From assembly GCF_019492055.1 (NCBI RefSeq), contig NZ_JAICBX010000004.1:548029-612028 (forward strand): a DNA stretch of 64,000 nucleotides, written 5' to 3'. Positions 1-8,485 of this stretch are shown piece after piece. Every line of letters begins with the position of its first letter. Position 1 is the first letter of the stretch. A model generated the notes under the pieces. That model did no database searches and was not told where the DNA came from. It worked only from the letters and a program-made list of their open reading frames with translations. The stretch comes from Flavimaribacter sediminis (GTDB lineage Bacteria > Pseudomonadota > Alphaproteobacteria > Rhizobiales > Rhizobiaceae). The translations under genes and the position numbers were made by a program.

Positions 1-1
1 C

Positions 2-352
2 GTGCCGGTGGAGCGGGTCAAGATTATCCTGTTTATCGCGACCGGCGTTGCGGCAGCCTTCGTCGGGGTGCTCCAGGGCGTCCAGTGGAATTCCGGCAAC
101 TCCACCTACGGTCAGGGTTATGTCTTTCAGGCGCCGATCGTCGCGGTTATCGGCGGCGTTTTGTTGGGCGGCGGTTACGGCTCGGTCGCCGGCATCTTCT
201 TGGGAACAGCCCTGTTCGGGGTTATCTCGACCGGCATATTCTACACGGGCTGGAACACCGACTGGATCCAGCTCTTTCTGGGTGTGCTGCTGGCGCTCGC
301 CGTACTTGCAAACAATTATGTCCGGCGCTTTGCGCTGATGGCGAGGCGTTGA
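2..352 (+). CDS. Sugar ABC transporter permease, C-terminal part (5' cut by window)
   Basis: This is the last 116 residues of an inner-membrane permease of the monosaccharide (RbsC/FrcC-like, BPD_transp_2) family. Three hydrophobic segments are visible, near residues 8-25, 44-75 and 88-104, and the protein ends in a basic tail, as is usual for the family. The gene starts before the window, so no start codon is assigned. Its stop lies 2 bp before the ATG of the ATPase gene at 355, so the two are cotranscribed and form one importer whose binding protein must lie upstream. The sugar cannot be read from the sequence. Confidence 0.85.
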   Translation: MPVERVKIILFIATGVAAAFVGVLQGVQWNSGNSTYGQGYVFQAPIVAVIGGVLLGGGYGSVAGIFLGTALFGVISTGIFYTGWNTDWIQLFLGVLLALAVLANNYVRRFALMARR

Positions 353-354
353 TT

Positions 355-1143
355 ATGGAACGCAAGCAACCCATCCTCGAACTACAGCATATCTCGAAAT
401 CCTTTGCCGGCACCCGTGCGCTCGAAGACGTCTCCCTCGAAGTTCGGCCCGGCGAGATCCTCTGCCTCCTCGGCGACAACGGCGCGGGCAAATCGACCCT
501 GATCAAGGTCATGTCCGGATATCACGAGCCGACGGCGGGCACGATCCGGCTGGAAGGCGACGAGATAGCGTTCGCCAGCCCGCGCGAAGCGCGTCAGCGT
601 GGCATTGCGACCGTCCATCAGGACGTCGGCAGCATCCCGCTCATGAGCGTTGGCCGCAATTTCTTCCTCGGCGCCGAACCGACAAAGGGCGTTGGTCCTT
701 TTCGATGGTTCGATGAGGCGAAGGCGAATGAGATTGCGCTTGAACAGATCGCCCGTTTCGGCATCACCCGGATATCCGACGGAAATCAGCTCGTCGGCAC
801 AATGTCCGGCGGCGAACGTCAGGTTCTTGCGATCGGCCGTGCGATGTATTTCGGGGCGAAGGTGCTGATCCTCGACGAGCCCACCTCGGCCCTCGGCGTC
901 AAGGAAGCTTCGGTTGTTCTGCGCTTTATGCGTCAAGCGAGGGCGGAAGGGGTGGCGATCGTCTTCATCACGCACAACGCCCGCCACGCCATGGCCGTTG
1001 GAGACGCCTTCGCGGTCCTGATCCACGGCAAGGTGGCGGCGCGGTTCTCCCGCGGCGAAAAGACCCGAGAAGAGGTGCTGAACCTCATGGCGGGAGGGGA
1101 GCAGATGTCGGAGCTTGAGGAAGACCTCGAAAATATTCACTGA
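355..1143 (+). CDS. Sugar ABC transporter ATP-binding protein, single-domain FrcA type
   Basis: Cytoplasmic ATPase of 262 aa that powers the permease encoded just upstream. Walker A is GDNGAGKST near residue 40, the signature is MSGGERQ, and Walker B is VLILDEPTS. The length matches single-domain ATPases such as FrcA of the fructose/ribose/mannose importer and not the two-domain 500-aa RbsA type. The C-terminal LMAGG segment followed by an acidic tail is also FrcA-like. The start is the ATG at 355, two bases after the permease stop. An in-frame extension back to 85 would overlap the permease gene and is rejected. Substrate identity is inferred only. Confidence 0.88.
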   Translation: MERKQPILELQHISKSFAGTRALEDVSLEVRPGEILCLLGDNGAGKSTLIKVMSGYHEPTAGTIRLEGDEIAFASPREARQRGIATVHQDVGSIPLMSVGRNFFLGAEPTKGVGPFRWFDEAKANEIALEQIARFGITRISDGNQLVGTMSGGERQVLAIGRAMYFGAKVLILDEPTSALGVKEASVVLRFMRQARAEGVAIVFITHNARHAMAVGDAFAVLIHGKVAARFSRGEKTREEVLNLMAGGEQMSELEEDLENIH

Positions 1144-1304
1144 AATGACGGTTTTATTGCCGGAACGCCGGGCGCCGTAAGCACACTGTTAAGCACGCCA
1201 CCGTATCTTTCGCAGTAACGATGTTGCGTTGCGTAGAACTTGCGCTATCTTGTTGCGGTGCAGCAGTACGCCGCGTTTCTTTTCCTCGGTCAACCGGTCG
1301 CGCC

Positions 1305-2483
1305 ATGGTCAGTGAAGCCCCCAGACTGTACAAGGATCACCACGGTCTCGAACGCCCTCCATTCGAGTGCATAGCATTGCTACTTCAGGGAGGCGGCGCG
1401 CTGGGCGCCTATCAGGCCGGCGTCTACAAGGCTCTGAACGAGGCGGCGATCGAACCGGACTGGGTCGCCGGCATTTCCATTGGCGCGATCAACGCCGCCA
1501 TCATCGTCGGTAACGCGCCGGAAGACCGCGTCGAAAAACTCGACCAGTTCTGGCATCTCATATCCGACCGTTCCTTCCTGACGCCCTATCGCGAGTATTT
1601 CCGCGCGGCGACGCAGGGCGATCAGGCGCGGACCTGGTTTAACGAGATGAGCGCCGGACTTGCGCTTCTCAATGGAGCCGAGGGTTTCTTTGCGCCGCGT
1701 TTTCCGGCGCCGTTTTTCGAGCCGGCGGGTTCGCTCGCCGCCACCAGTTTCTATGACACAGACCCCTTGAAGAAGACCCTCGAGGACCTGATCGATTTCG
1801 ACCGGATCAATAATGACGGCAATCGCCTGTCGCTTGGAACCGTCAATGTGAGAACCGGAAACTTCACCTATTTCGATACGGAAACCCACACGATCGGGCC
1901 GGAGCATGTCATGGCGAGCGGCGCCTTGCCGCCGGGCTTCCCCGCCGTGGAGATCGAGGGCGAGTTCTACTGGGACGGCGGGCTCGTCTCCAACACGCCG
2001 CTCCAATGGGTGCTGCGCGACAGCGGCACCCGTCAGGACACGCTGGCGTTCCAGGTCGATCTCTGGAGCGCGAAAGGCGAATTCCCGAAAAACCTCGCCG
2101 ACGTTTCAGAGCGGCAGAAGGAAATCCAGTTCTCAAGCCGGACGCGCCACTGCACGAACGAATTCAGCCGCGAACACGAACTCCAGGCTGATATCGCCAA
2201 GCTCCTGTCCCAGCTTCCCGCCGAGCTCGCCGACACCGAGGAAGCGCGGCGCCTGAAGGACAGCATGGATCACCATGTCTACAACATCGTGCACCTCATC
2301 TACCGTTCGAAACACTATGAAGGGTCATCGAGGGATTACGAGTTCTCGCGCCTCAGCGTCGAGGATCACTGGGAATCCGGATATATCGACGCCGTCCACT
2401 CCCTTCGTCATCCGGAGATATTCGAAAGGCCCGAAAATGTGTCCTGCGTGAAAACGTTCGACTATCTGTCGGACACCGCCTGA
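1305..2483 (+). CDS. Patatin-like phospholipase family protein (DUF3734 type)
   Basis: Predicted serine lipid acyl hydrolase of 392 aa from the ATG at 1305; an upstream in-frame start at 1221 is less likely. The patatin fold motifs are intact: an oxyanion glycine loop GGGALGAYQAG, the nucleophile elbow GISIGA and the DGG motif with the catalytic Asp. The C-terminal 130 residues after the patatin core match the DUF3734 extension. It lies upstream of acetoacetate decarboxylase and 3-hydroxybutyrate dehydrogenase genes, an arrangement I recall from rhizobia. This suggests a link to polyhydroxybutyrate or ketone-body metabolism, which is inference. Its exact lipid substrate is unknown. Confidence 0.85.
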   Translation: MVSEAPRLYKDHHGLERPPFECIALLLQGGGALGAYQAGVYKALNEAAIEPDWVAGISIGAINAAIIVGNAPEDRVEKLDQFWHLISDRSFLTPYREYFRAATQGDQARTWFNEMSAGLALLNGAEGFFAPRFPAPFFEPAGSLAATSFYDTDPLKKTLEDLIDFDRINNDGNRLSLGTVNVRTGNFTYFDTETHTIGPEHVMASGALPPGFPAVEIEGEFYWDGGLVSNTPLQWVLRDSGTRQDTLAFQVDLWSAKGEFPKNLADVSERQKEIQFSSRTRHCTNEFSREHELQADIAKLLSQLPAELADTEEARRLKDSMDHHVYNIVHLIYRSKHYEGSSRDYEFSRLSVEDHWESGYIDAVHSLRHPEIFERPENVSCVKTFDYLSDTA

Positions 2484-2527
2484 CGACGCGTGCCTGCTGC
2501 CAACCGCCACGATGAGGAAATCGGCTC

Positions 2528-3265
2528 ATGAAACTGGACGATGTGCGAAAATCCGCCTTTTCAATGCCGCTCACAAGCCCGGCCTATCCGCCCGGACCAT
2601 ACAGGTTCGTTGATCGCGAGTTCTTCACGATCACCTATCGGACGGATCCCGAGCGTCTGCGGGCGGTTGTCCCCGAACCGCTGGCGATGACGGAGCCGGT
2701 AGTCAAATACGAGTTCATCCGCATGCCGGATTCGACCGGCTTCGGCGATTATACCGAAACCGGCCAGGTCATACCGGTCACGTTCGAGGGCAGGGCGGGC
2801 AACTACACCCATTGCATGTTTCTCAACGATCATCCGCCCATCGCCGGCGGTCGTGAGCTCTGGGGCTTTCCCAAGAAGCTCGCCTCGCCAAGCCTGAAAG
2901 CCGAGATCGATACGCTGGTTGGAACCCTGGACTATGGCCGCGTGCGCGTGGCGACGGGAACCATGGGCTTCAAACATCGCGAAGCCGATCTGGACGCGGT
3001 GCGCAAAAGCCTCGACGCGCCGAACTATCTTTTGAAGATCATCCCGCATGTCGACGGGTCGCCCCGCATTTGCGAAATCGTTGAATACGGGCTCGAGGAC
3101 GTGACATTGAAAGGCGCATGGACCGGTCCGGCCGCGTTGTCGCTGTTTCCCCACGCGCTGGCGCCGGTCGCCGACCTGCCGGTGCTGGAAGTTCTTTCCG
3201 CCGTACATCTCAAGGCCGATCTGACCCTCGGTCTCGGCAAGGTGGTCTATGACTATCTGGCCTGA
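2528..3265 (+). CDS. adc: Acetoacetate decarboxylase
   Basis: Cytoplasmic enzyme of 245 aa that decarboxylates acetoacetate to acetone and CO2. The active-site segment [12 protein letters not shown] (residues 110-121) carries the Schiff-base lysine at K116, equivalent to Lys115 of the clostridial enzyme, followed by the second lysine that perturbs its pKa. The downstream [22 protein letters not shown] segment (shared with the family) is present, and the length is normal. It sits 44 bp after the patatin gene and 45 bp before bdhA in the same direction, so the three genes probably form one operon handling acetoacetate and 3-hydroxybutyrate from storage polymer turnover. Confidence 0.92.
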   Translation: MKLDDVRKSAFSMPLTSPAYPPGPYRFVDREFFTITYRTDPERLRAVVPEPLAMTEPVVKYEFIRMPDSTGFGDYTETGQVIPVTFEGRAGNYTHCMFLNDHPPIAGGRELWGFPKKLASPSLKAEIDTLVGTLDYGRVRVATGTMGFKHREADLDAVRKSLDAPNYLLKIIPHVDGSPRICEIVEYGLEDVTLKGAWTGPAALSLFPHALAPVADLPVLEVLSAVHLKADLTLGLGKVVYDYLA

Positions 3266-3310
3266 CCCATAACGGCCGATCGCCCTTAACCCGAACAATC
3301 GGAGACAAAG

Positions 3311-4093
3311 ATGCTGACCAACAAGACTGCCGTGATAACCGGTTCGACGTCCGGAATTGGACTTGCCTACGCCAATGCGCTCGCCGCACAAGGCGCCAAC
3401 ATCGTCATCAACGGCCTTGGCGACGCCGGCGAAATAGAAAAGACGCGCAGCGGCATCGCGTCGGAACACGGCGTAAAATGCTCCTATTCGCCCGCAAACA
3501 TGCTTAAGCCGGACGAGATCGCTTCCATGATCACGGACGCCGAAAACGAATACGGCTCCGTCGATATCCTCATCAACAACGCCGGCATCCAGCATGTTGC
3601 GCCGATTGAGGATTTCCCGATCGCCAAATGGGACGCGATCATCGCAATCAACCTCTCGTCGGCGTTCCATACGATACGAACCGCCGTGCCCGGCATGAAG
3701 AAGCGCGGCTGGGGGCGCATCATCAACACCGCTTCGGCGCATGCGCTGGTGGCTTCGCCCGACAAGGCGGCCTATGTTTCGGCGAAACACGGCATTGCCG
3801 GTCTGACGAAAACGGTTGCGCTCGAAGTCGCGCAGAACGGCGTGACGGTCAACGCCATCTGTCCGGGCTATGTGTGGACGCCGCTTGTCGAGCACCAGAT
3901 CCCGGATACGATGAAGGCCCGCAACATGACGGAAGAACAGGTCAAACGCGACGTGCTTCTGGCGGCCCAACCCACCAAGCAATTCGTCACTGTCGATCAG
4001 GTCGCGGCTCTGGCGGTTTTCCTGTGCTCGGACGCAGCAGCATCCATCACCGGTTCTCTTCTGCCGATAGACGGCGGCTGGACGGCGGAATAA
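3311..4093 (+). CDS. bdhA: 3-hydroxybutyrate dehydrogenase (SDR family)
   Basis: NAD-dependent short-chain dehydrogenase of 260 aa that interconverts 3-hydroxybutyrate and acetoacetate. It has the Rossmann glycine motif GSTSGIG (11-17), NNAG (89-92), and the catalytic S142, Y155 and K159. The NNAGIQHVAPIEDFP segment and the C-terminal SITGSLLPIDGGWTAE ending are typical of BdhA. It follows adc, so the pair makes and removes acetoacetate. The start is the ATG at 3311, with a purine-rich GGAGACAAAG leader. A hairpin at 4122 follows the stop. Confidence 0.92.
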   Translation: MLTNKTAVITGSTSGIGLAYANALAAQGANIVINGLGDAGEIEKTRSGIASEHGVKCSYSPANMLKPDEIASMITDAENEYGSVDILINNAGIQHVAPIEDFPIAKWDAIIAINLSSAFHTIRTAVPGMKKRGWGRIINTASAHALVASPDKAAYVSAKHGIAGLTKTVALEVAQNGVTVNAICPGYVWTPLVEHQIPDTMKARNMTEEQVKRDVLLAAQPTKQFVTVDQVAALAVFLCSDAAASITGSLLPIDGGWTAE

Positions 4094-4121
4094 CACGTCT
4101 CGGCCCGCCGGTTCCGGTACA

Positions 4122-4145
4122 GACGGGGACCGGGTGGTCCCCGTC
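4122..4145 (+). terminator. Hairpin after bdhA
   Basis: Perfect 10-bp inverted repeat GACGGGGACC/GGTCCCCGTC with a 4-nt GGGT loop, 28 bp after the bdhA stop. There is no T tract, so it is either a Rho-independent terminator without a tail or a 3' mRNA stabiliser. Confidence 0.55.
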
Positions 4146-4315
4146 CGACAATCCTTGCGAGTGATGGGATGGGTGATTCACGCAAGGAATTTGCAACTAT
4201 ACCGGTGCACAACAAAAGACCCCGGAAACAAGGCTTCCGTTCCATGGCAGTCAGCCGAACAAGTCTCCTTGGAGGGAATTCGGCAACTACAGTAATGGCG
4301 GAACGAATTGCAGTT

Positions 4316-4340
4316 CAGACCCCTTGTTTAAGGGGGTCTG
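4316..4340. terminator. Inverted repeat, probable terminator of the aminotransferase gene
   Basis: CAGACCCC pairs with GGGGTCTG, extended by TT/AA with one bulged G, around a short T-rich loop. It lies about 80 bp beyond the minus-strand stop at 4419 and could serve either direction. Confidence 0.45.
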
Positions 4341-4418
4341 TGATACAAGCCAATAGAGTTTGGCGACTATTTTGCAATTTTCAGGCGAAATAGGCTCGTA
4401 ATAAGCTGTGATTTTGAC

Positions 4419-5804
4419 CTATGAAGCCGTCGCGCGTTCCAGGGCCCCATCGACAGCGTTGACGATTGCGTCAATATCGTTGCGGGTGCAGATCAGAGCC
4501 GGACTCAGGCACAGCGTATTGTTGAAGCTGTCGAAGCTGCGATTGGTGGCGCCGATGATGACGCCCTGCGCCATGCAGTCCGCCGTCACCGCCTGAACGA
4601 TGTGTTCCGGGGCGGGTTCCTTCGTCTCCCGGTCACTGACCAGTTCAGCGCCGCAGAACAGGCCCTTGCCGCGAACGTCTCCGATAATATCGTGCTTCTG
4701 CTTGAGCTCCTCGAGCCGCCCCATCAGGTAGTCGCCCATCTGCGTCGTGTTTTCGAGCAGATTCTCGTCCTCGATGATGCGCAGGTTTTCCAGCGCCGCG
4801 GCCGGGCCGGCGGCGCAGCCGCCGAAGGTCGAGATGTCGCGGAAATAGCTCATCGGGTCCGACGGGTCGGATTTGAATTCGTCGAAGACCGCTTCCGTGG
4901 TCACGGTGCAGGATATCGCCGCGTAGCCGGACGCGACGCCCTTCGCCATGGTCACGATGTCCGGCTTGACGCCGTAGTGCTGGTAGCCGAACCACTTGCC
5001 GGTGCGCCCCATGCCGCACACCACTTCGTCGATGTGGAGCAGGATGTCGTACTTGCGGCAGATCTCCTGAACGGTTTCCCAGTAGCCCTCGGGCGGCGTT
5101 ATGACGCCGCCGCCGGCCGTCACCGGCTCCAGTACGATGCCGCCGACCGTGTCTGGGCCTTCGCGCAGGATAACGTCTTCGATGGCCTTTGCGGCGCGAA
5201 CGCCGTAATCCTCGCATGGGCCGAATTGCGATCGATATTCCAGACAATGCGGAACTTCGACAAAACCCGGCGTAAACGGACCGTACTGGTCCCGTCGCTG
5301 GTTCTGGGATGTCGTGCTGAGCGCTGTGATCGTCGTGCCGTGATAGTCGCGTTCGCGATACAGGATCTTGTGCTTCTTGCCGCCATACTTGTTGTGGGCG
5401 ATCTGGCGGATGATCTTGTAGGCCTTTTCGTTGGCCTCTGATCCGGAGTTCGAAAAATAGACGCGGCTCATGCCCGGCATCTTCTCGATCAGCTTTTGGG
5501 CGAACAGCGCTCCCGGTATGTTGCCGGCCGAATTGGCGAAGAAGTTGAGCTTGACGAGCTGGTCGCGCACGGCGTCGGCGATGCTCGTGCGTCCGTAGCC
5601 GACGTTCACGGTCCAGACGCCGCCTGAAACCGCATCAAGGAATTCCCGTCCCTGGGCGTCCCAGAGCCGCAGGCCCTTGCCCTCGATCATCACCATCGGA
5701 TCGGTGGTCTCGTAGCGCTTGTGCTGACTCAGATGGTGCCACACATGGGCGCGGTCGCTTTCGACGGCTTCGCTGAAATCATTGGCGCCGGGTGTAAAAT
5801 TCAT
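4419..5804 (-). CDS. tpa: Class III aminotransferase, taurine-pyruvate aminotransferase type
   Basis: PLP-dependent aminotransferase of 461 aa. Segments such as VWHHLSQHK, DAVSGGVWTVNVGYGR, MPGMSRVYFSNSGSEANEKA, YRERDYHGTT, and VVCGMGRTGKWFGYQH match what I remember of Tpa, which moves the amino group of taurine to pyruvate to give sulfoacetaldehyde and alanine. The PLP lysine is in MAKGVASGYA (the K of TMAKG). No sulfoacetaldehyde acetyltransferase gene is in the window, so taurine use is inferred from sequence alone; other omega-amino acids are possible. It is the last of three minus-strand genes behind LysR and a phosphoribosyltransferase. Confidence 0.75.
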   Translation of the reverse strand: MNFTPGANDFSEAVESDRAHVWHHLSQHKRYETTDPMVMIEGKGLRLWDAQGREFLDAVSGGVWTVNVGYGRTSIADAVRDQLVKLNFFANSAGNIPGALFAQKLIEKMPGMSRVYFSNSGSEANEKAYKIIRQIAHNKYGGKKHKILYRERDYHGTTITALSTTSQNQRRDQYGPFTPGFVEVPHCLEYRSQFGPCEDYGVRAAKAIEDVILREGPDTVGGIVLEPVTAGGGVITPPEGYWETVQEICRKYDILLHIDEVVCGMGRTGKWFGYQHYGVKPDIVTMAKGVASGYAAISCTVTTEAVFDEFKSDPSDPMSYFRDISTFGGCAAGPAAALENLRIIEDENLLENTTQMGDYLMGRLEELKQKHDIIGDVRGKGLFCGAELVSDRETKEPAPEHIVQAVTADCMAQGVIIGATNRSFDSFNNTLCLSPALICTRNDIDAIVNAVDGALERATAS

Positions 5805-5919
5805 TTGCTGCTCCAGCAGTGAACGGAATTGCCTACCCTATATCATCTCACGACATCGCCAAAGGCCAGTAGTCCCAGTTGAAAACGCTCCATGAAGCCA
5901 GATCCGGGCGAGGGCGGCT

Positions 5920-6555
5920 CTAAAGGAAGGTTCCCGCAATCGGCGTCCACTGTCCGTCTTCAGTTCGGGTAAATTGCGGGATATGGGCGAGGCTGAGGAT
6001 CAGATCCGCGTCCGGCCCCAGCGCGTCCCGCCAGTCTTTGGCTTCGGTCAGGATCACGCCGACGCCGACGACGTCGCCGCCGGCGGCGCGCACCAACTCC
6101 AGAGATCCCTTCAGGCTCGATCCCGAGGCGACCACGTCGTCAACCACGACCACGCGCTTGCCTGCAAGCAAGGGGACGGCGCGACGGTCGAGCAGAAGGC
6201 GCTGGTCGCCTTTCGACGTGATCGAGGCGATGGTTTGCGTCAGCGCGTCTCCGAGATGGATCTTCGGTGATTTCTGCAGGATGACGTAGGTGTCCAGCCC
6301 CAGGGCCCGCGTGACCTCGATCGCCACCGGAATTCCCAGCGTCGCCGCTCCCACGATCACATCGGGTTTGAGAGGCGCCAGTTTTTGGGCCAACTCCGCG
6401 CCGACATGTGAAATGAAGCCGACGCCAAGATCGATGACCATCATGAGCGAGATCGCGAAATCCGGCTTGATCGCAACGATGGGCAAATCGACAAGAAGAC
6501 CGGCGACATCGACGGTCCAGGACTGGTCGGATACGTTGGAGGGCGGGGTGGTCAT
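5920..6555 (-). CDS. Phosphoribosyltransferase family protein
   Basis: Type I phosphoribosyltransferase of 211 aa. The PRPP-binding motif is VVVVDDVVASGSSLKG (about residues 135-150), and upstream GAATLGIPVAIEV resembles the substrate loop of adenine/xanthine enzymes. It should join PRPP to a base, probably a purine, but the base is not clear. It lies 115 bp from the aminotransferase gene and downstream of LysR on the same strand. A distantly similar protein is encoded at 19924-20643, which also has the ILQKSPK/GTSRKFW-like loop before the PRPP site; the two may be paralogues. Confidence 0.8.
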   Translation of the reverse strand: MTTPPSNVSDQSWTVDVAGLLVDLPIVAIKPDFAISLMMVIDLGVGFISHVGAELAQKLAPLKPDVIVGAATLGIPVAIEVTRALGLDTYVILQKSPKIHLGDALTQTIASITSKGDQRLLLDRRAVPLLAGKRVVVVDDVVASGSSLKGSLELVRAAGGDVVGVGVILTEAKDWRDALGPDADLILSLAHIPQFTRTEDGQWTPIAGTFL

Positions 6556-6629
6556 GGCGTTTCAATCCCTGGCAGGCGGTGTTCCGAAAAAATCAGCCAG
6601 CCGCTCGCCGCCTGATCCGTTCACATGCC

Positions 6630-7526
6630 CTAGAGTGTCAGGTTTTCCCTGAGAAAATCCACCACCACGCGCACCTTTGTCGGAAGATATCGTCGACTCG
6701 GATAAACCAGCCAGACAGCGGATTGAACGTGCATTGCAGAGAAGGTGTAATCGGGCAACAGTTTGATGAGCCGGCCTGCGTCGAGATCGTCTTCGACCAC
6801 CCAGTCGGCCAGCAATGCAGGCCCCAGCCCGTTGATGGCTCCTTGCTTGAGCGCGAGGATTGATGAGATGCTCATGTCGCCCTGGATGCGGATTTCGCGT
6901 TCGATTCCGTTCCTGTCCTGCGCCATCCAGACGCTTCCGAACGCCGGAAGACGAAAAAGAATGCAAGGATGTCTCTCAAGGTCTGCCGGACGGTCTATGG
7001 GGCCGTGTTTCGCCACATAGTCCGGGCTTGCGTAGACATGGTAGCGCAGATCCTGGATCTTGCTCGCAATCACGTTTCCCCGGATGCGCGGCGCCAGTCT
7101 GATCGCGATGTCGATTTCATCTGTCACAAGGTCGACCGTGGAGTCGCTGAGTATGAGATCGAGTTTCAGACCGGGAAACCTGTCGCGAAATTTTGCAAGC
7201 AGCGGAAGTATCCGGATCTGGCCATAGGCGTAGGTCGTCGTAATGCGGATCGTGCCTGTGGGCCGTTTGCTGACCGCCATCGCGTCTTCGCGGGCGATGT
7301 CGATGTCTTCCAGTATTGTTGCTATGCGCCCGAGATAGGCGTCTCCGCTTTCCGTCAGCGTCATGCTGCGCGTGGTCCGCTGGAAAAGGCGGATGCCGAG
7401 TTCTTCCTCCAGGTTCGAGATCGTTCGCGACACGGTCGATGGGTCGGTGCTATGCAATCGGGCGGCCGCCGCGAAGCTGCCGAGTTTCGCAACCGAGGTG
7501 AATATTCTCAGCGTGTCGACTTCCAT
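6630..7526 (-). CDS. LysR family transcriptional regulator
   Basis: DNA-binding regulator of 298 aa with an N-terminal winged helix (residues 1-60, FAAAARLHSTDPSTVSRTISNLEEELGIRLF core) and a LysR substrate-binding domain. The DPSTVSR recognition helix and the RTTRSM segment are like the CrgA/DsdC-type subgroup that often controls a divergent gene. The gene is divergent from the SDR gene at 7659, with about 130 bp between, so that SDR and the MFS gene behind it are the likely targets. The effector is unknown. Confidence 0.9.
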   Translation of the reverse strand: MEVDTLRIFTSVAKLGSFAAAARLHSTDPSTVSRTISNLEEELGIRLFQRTTRSMTLTESGDAYLGRIATILEDIDIAREDAMAVSKRPTGTIRITTTYAYGQIRILPLLAKFRDRFPGLKLDLILSDSTVDLVTDEIDIAIRLAPRIRGNVIASKIQDLRYHVYASPDYVAKHGPIDRPADLERHPCILFRLPAFGSVWMAQDRNGIEREIRIQGDMSISSILALKQGAINGLGPALLADWVVEDDLDAGRLIKLLPDYTFSAMHVQSAVWLVYPSRRYLPTKVRVVVDFLRENLTL

Positions 7527-7658
7527 TCATGCATAATACACATGAATGTCGTGCGCGTCGAACTGTTTATCAAGTTTCAAACCGTGTCTAAACATTTTCG
7601 AATAGTGTTCTGCATCGCCTGAAGCAACGATTTGAATAGCAACTGCTGCGATAACTGT

Positions 7659-8426
7659 ATGACGTCGGAATTATCTGGGAAAAGGGCGATTGTCACCGGG
7701 GCAAGCAAGGGCATCGGCGAAGCCTGCGCCCGCGAACTTGCCAATCTCGGAGTTCAGGTGCTTCTGGCGGCGCGCAACCTGGATGCAATCGAGAAAATTG
7801 CCGAGGAAATCCGTCAGTCCGGCGGTTCGGCGCAAGCCATGCAATGCGACGTCGCCAGTTATGACAGCGTCAGCGCTCTGGTGAAAGCCTGCGTCGATCG
7901 CTTCGGCGGTCTCGACATTCTGATCAACAATGCCGGCCAGATCGAACCGATAGCGCGGCTGGCGGATTCCGACCCCGAACAATGGACCAAGGTCGCCGAC
8001 GTCAACTACAAGGGCGTCTATTACGGCATGCGCGCCGCCATCCCTGTCATGCTTGAACAAGGCGGCGGCGTAATCGTCAATGTCAGTTCCGGCGCCGCCG
8101 TCTCCGCGCTGGAAGGCTGGAGCCATTATTGCTCCTCCAAGGCGGCGGCTCTTTCCCTCACGCGCTGCGGCGACATGGAATACCGCGACAAGGGTATTCG
8201 TGTCGTCGGACTCAGCCCCGGAACGGTGGCGACCGATATGCAGGTCGCCATCAAAGCCTCCGGCATCAATCCGGTCAGTCAATTGGATCCAACAGTCCAT
8301 ATTCCTGCAAGCTGGGCGGGACGCGCCACCGTCTGGCTCTGCACAGAAGCGGCTGCCGGATTTGCCGGAGGCGACTTTTCCCTGAGAGATGAAGAAAACC
8401 GCAGACTGGTCGGTCTGGTCGAATAA
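7659..8426 (+). CDS. Short-chain dehydrogenase/reductase
   Basis: SDR oxidoreductase of 255 aa from the ATG at 7659; a TTG nine codons upstream at 7632 is an alternative and neither has a strong ribosome site. Motifs are TGASKGIG, NNAG (NNAGQIEPIARL), a catalytic Ser in NVSSGAA, and YCSSK. The preference for NADP is suggested by the basic AARN after beta-2. It probably oxidises or reduces a small alcohol or ketone. It is followed within 60 bp by an MFS transporter gene and preceded by divergent LysR, so the three look like an uptake and conversion unit of unknown substrate. Confidence 0.85.
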   Translation: MTSELSGKRAIVTGASKGIGEACARELANLGVQVLLAARNLDAIEKIAEEIRQSGGSAQAMQCDVASYDSVSALVKACVDRFGGLDILINNAGQIEPIARLADSDPEQWTKVADVNYKGVYYGMRAAIPVMLEQGGGVIVNVSSGAAVSALEGWSHYCSSKAAALSLTRCGDMEYRDKGIRVVGLSPGTVATDMQVAIKASGINPVSQLDPTVHIPASWAGRATVWLCTEAAAGFAGGDFSLRDEENRRLVGLVE

Positions 8427-8485
8427 AGATATCCTTGTTCTCCCGCGAGCCAGCGTTCGGCTTTCGGGAAGCAGGAGGAAGACTG

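Larger units (their letters stand above)
4094..4418. other. 325-bp convergent intergenic region
   Basis: Lies between the 3' ends of bdhA (+) and the aminotransferase gene (-). It holds the hairpin at 4122-4145 and a second one at 4316-4340. The motif GGCAACTA or close variants recurs near 4190, 4282 and 4362. A 74-codon frame at 4169-4393 has no family resemblance and no convincing ribosome site, so it is not called. Confidence 0.6.

Noticed and set aside
2561..4096. 511-residue minus-strand frame
   Set aside because: It is the antisense of adc and bdhA, with Arg-rich composition and no family motif.
4169..4393. 74-residue plus-strand frame between bdhA and tpa
   Set aside because: No ribosome site of note, no recognisable family, and it runs through an inverted repeat.
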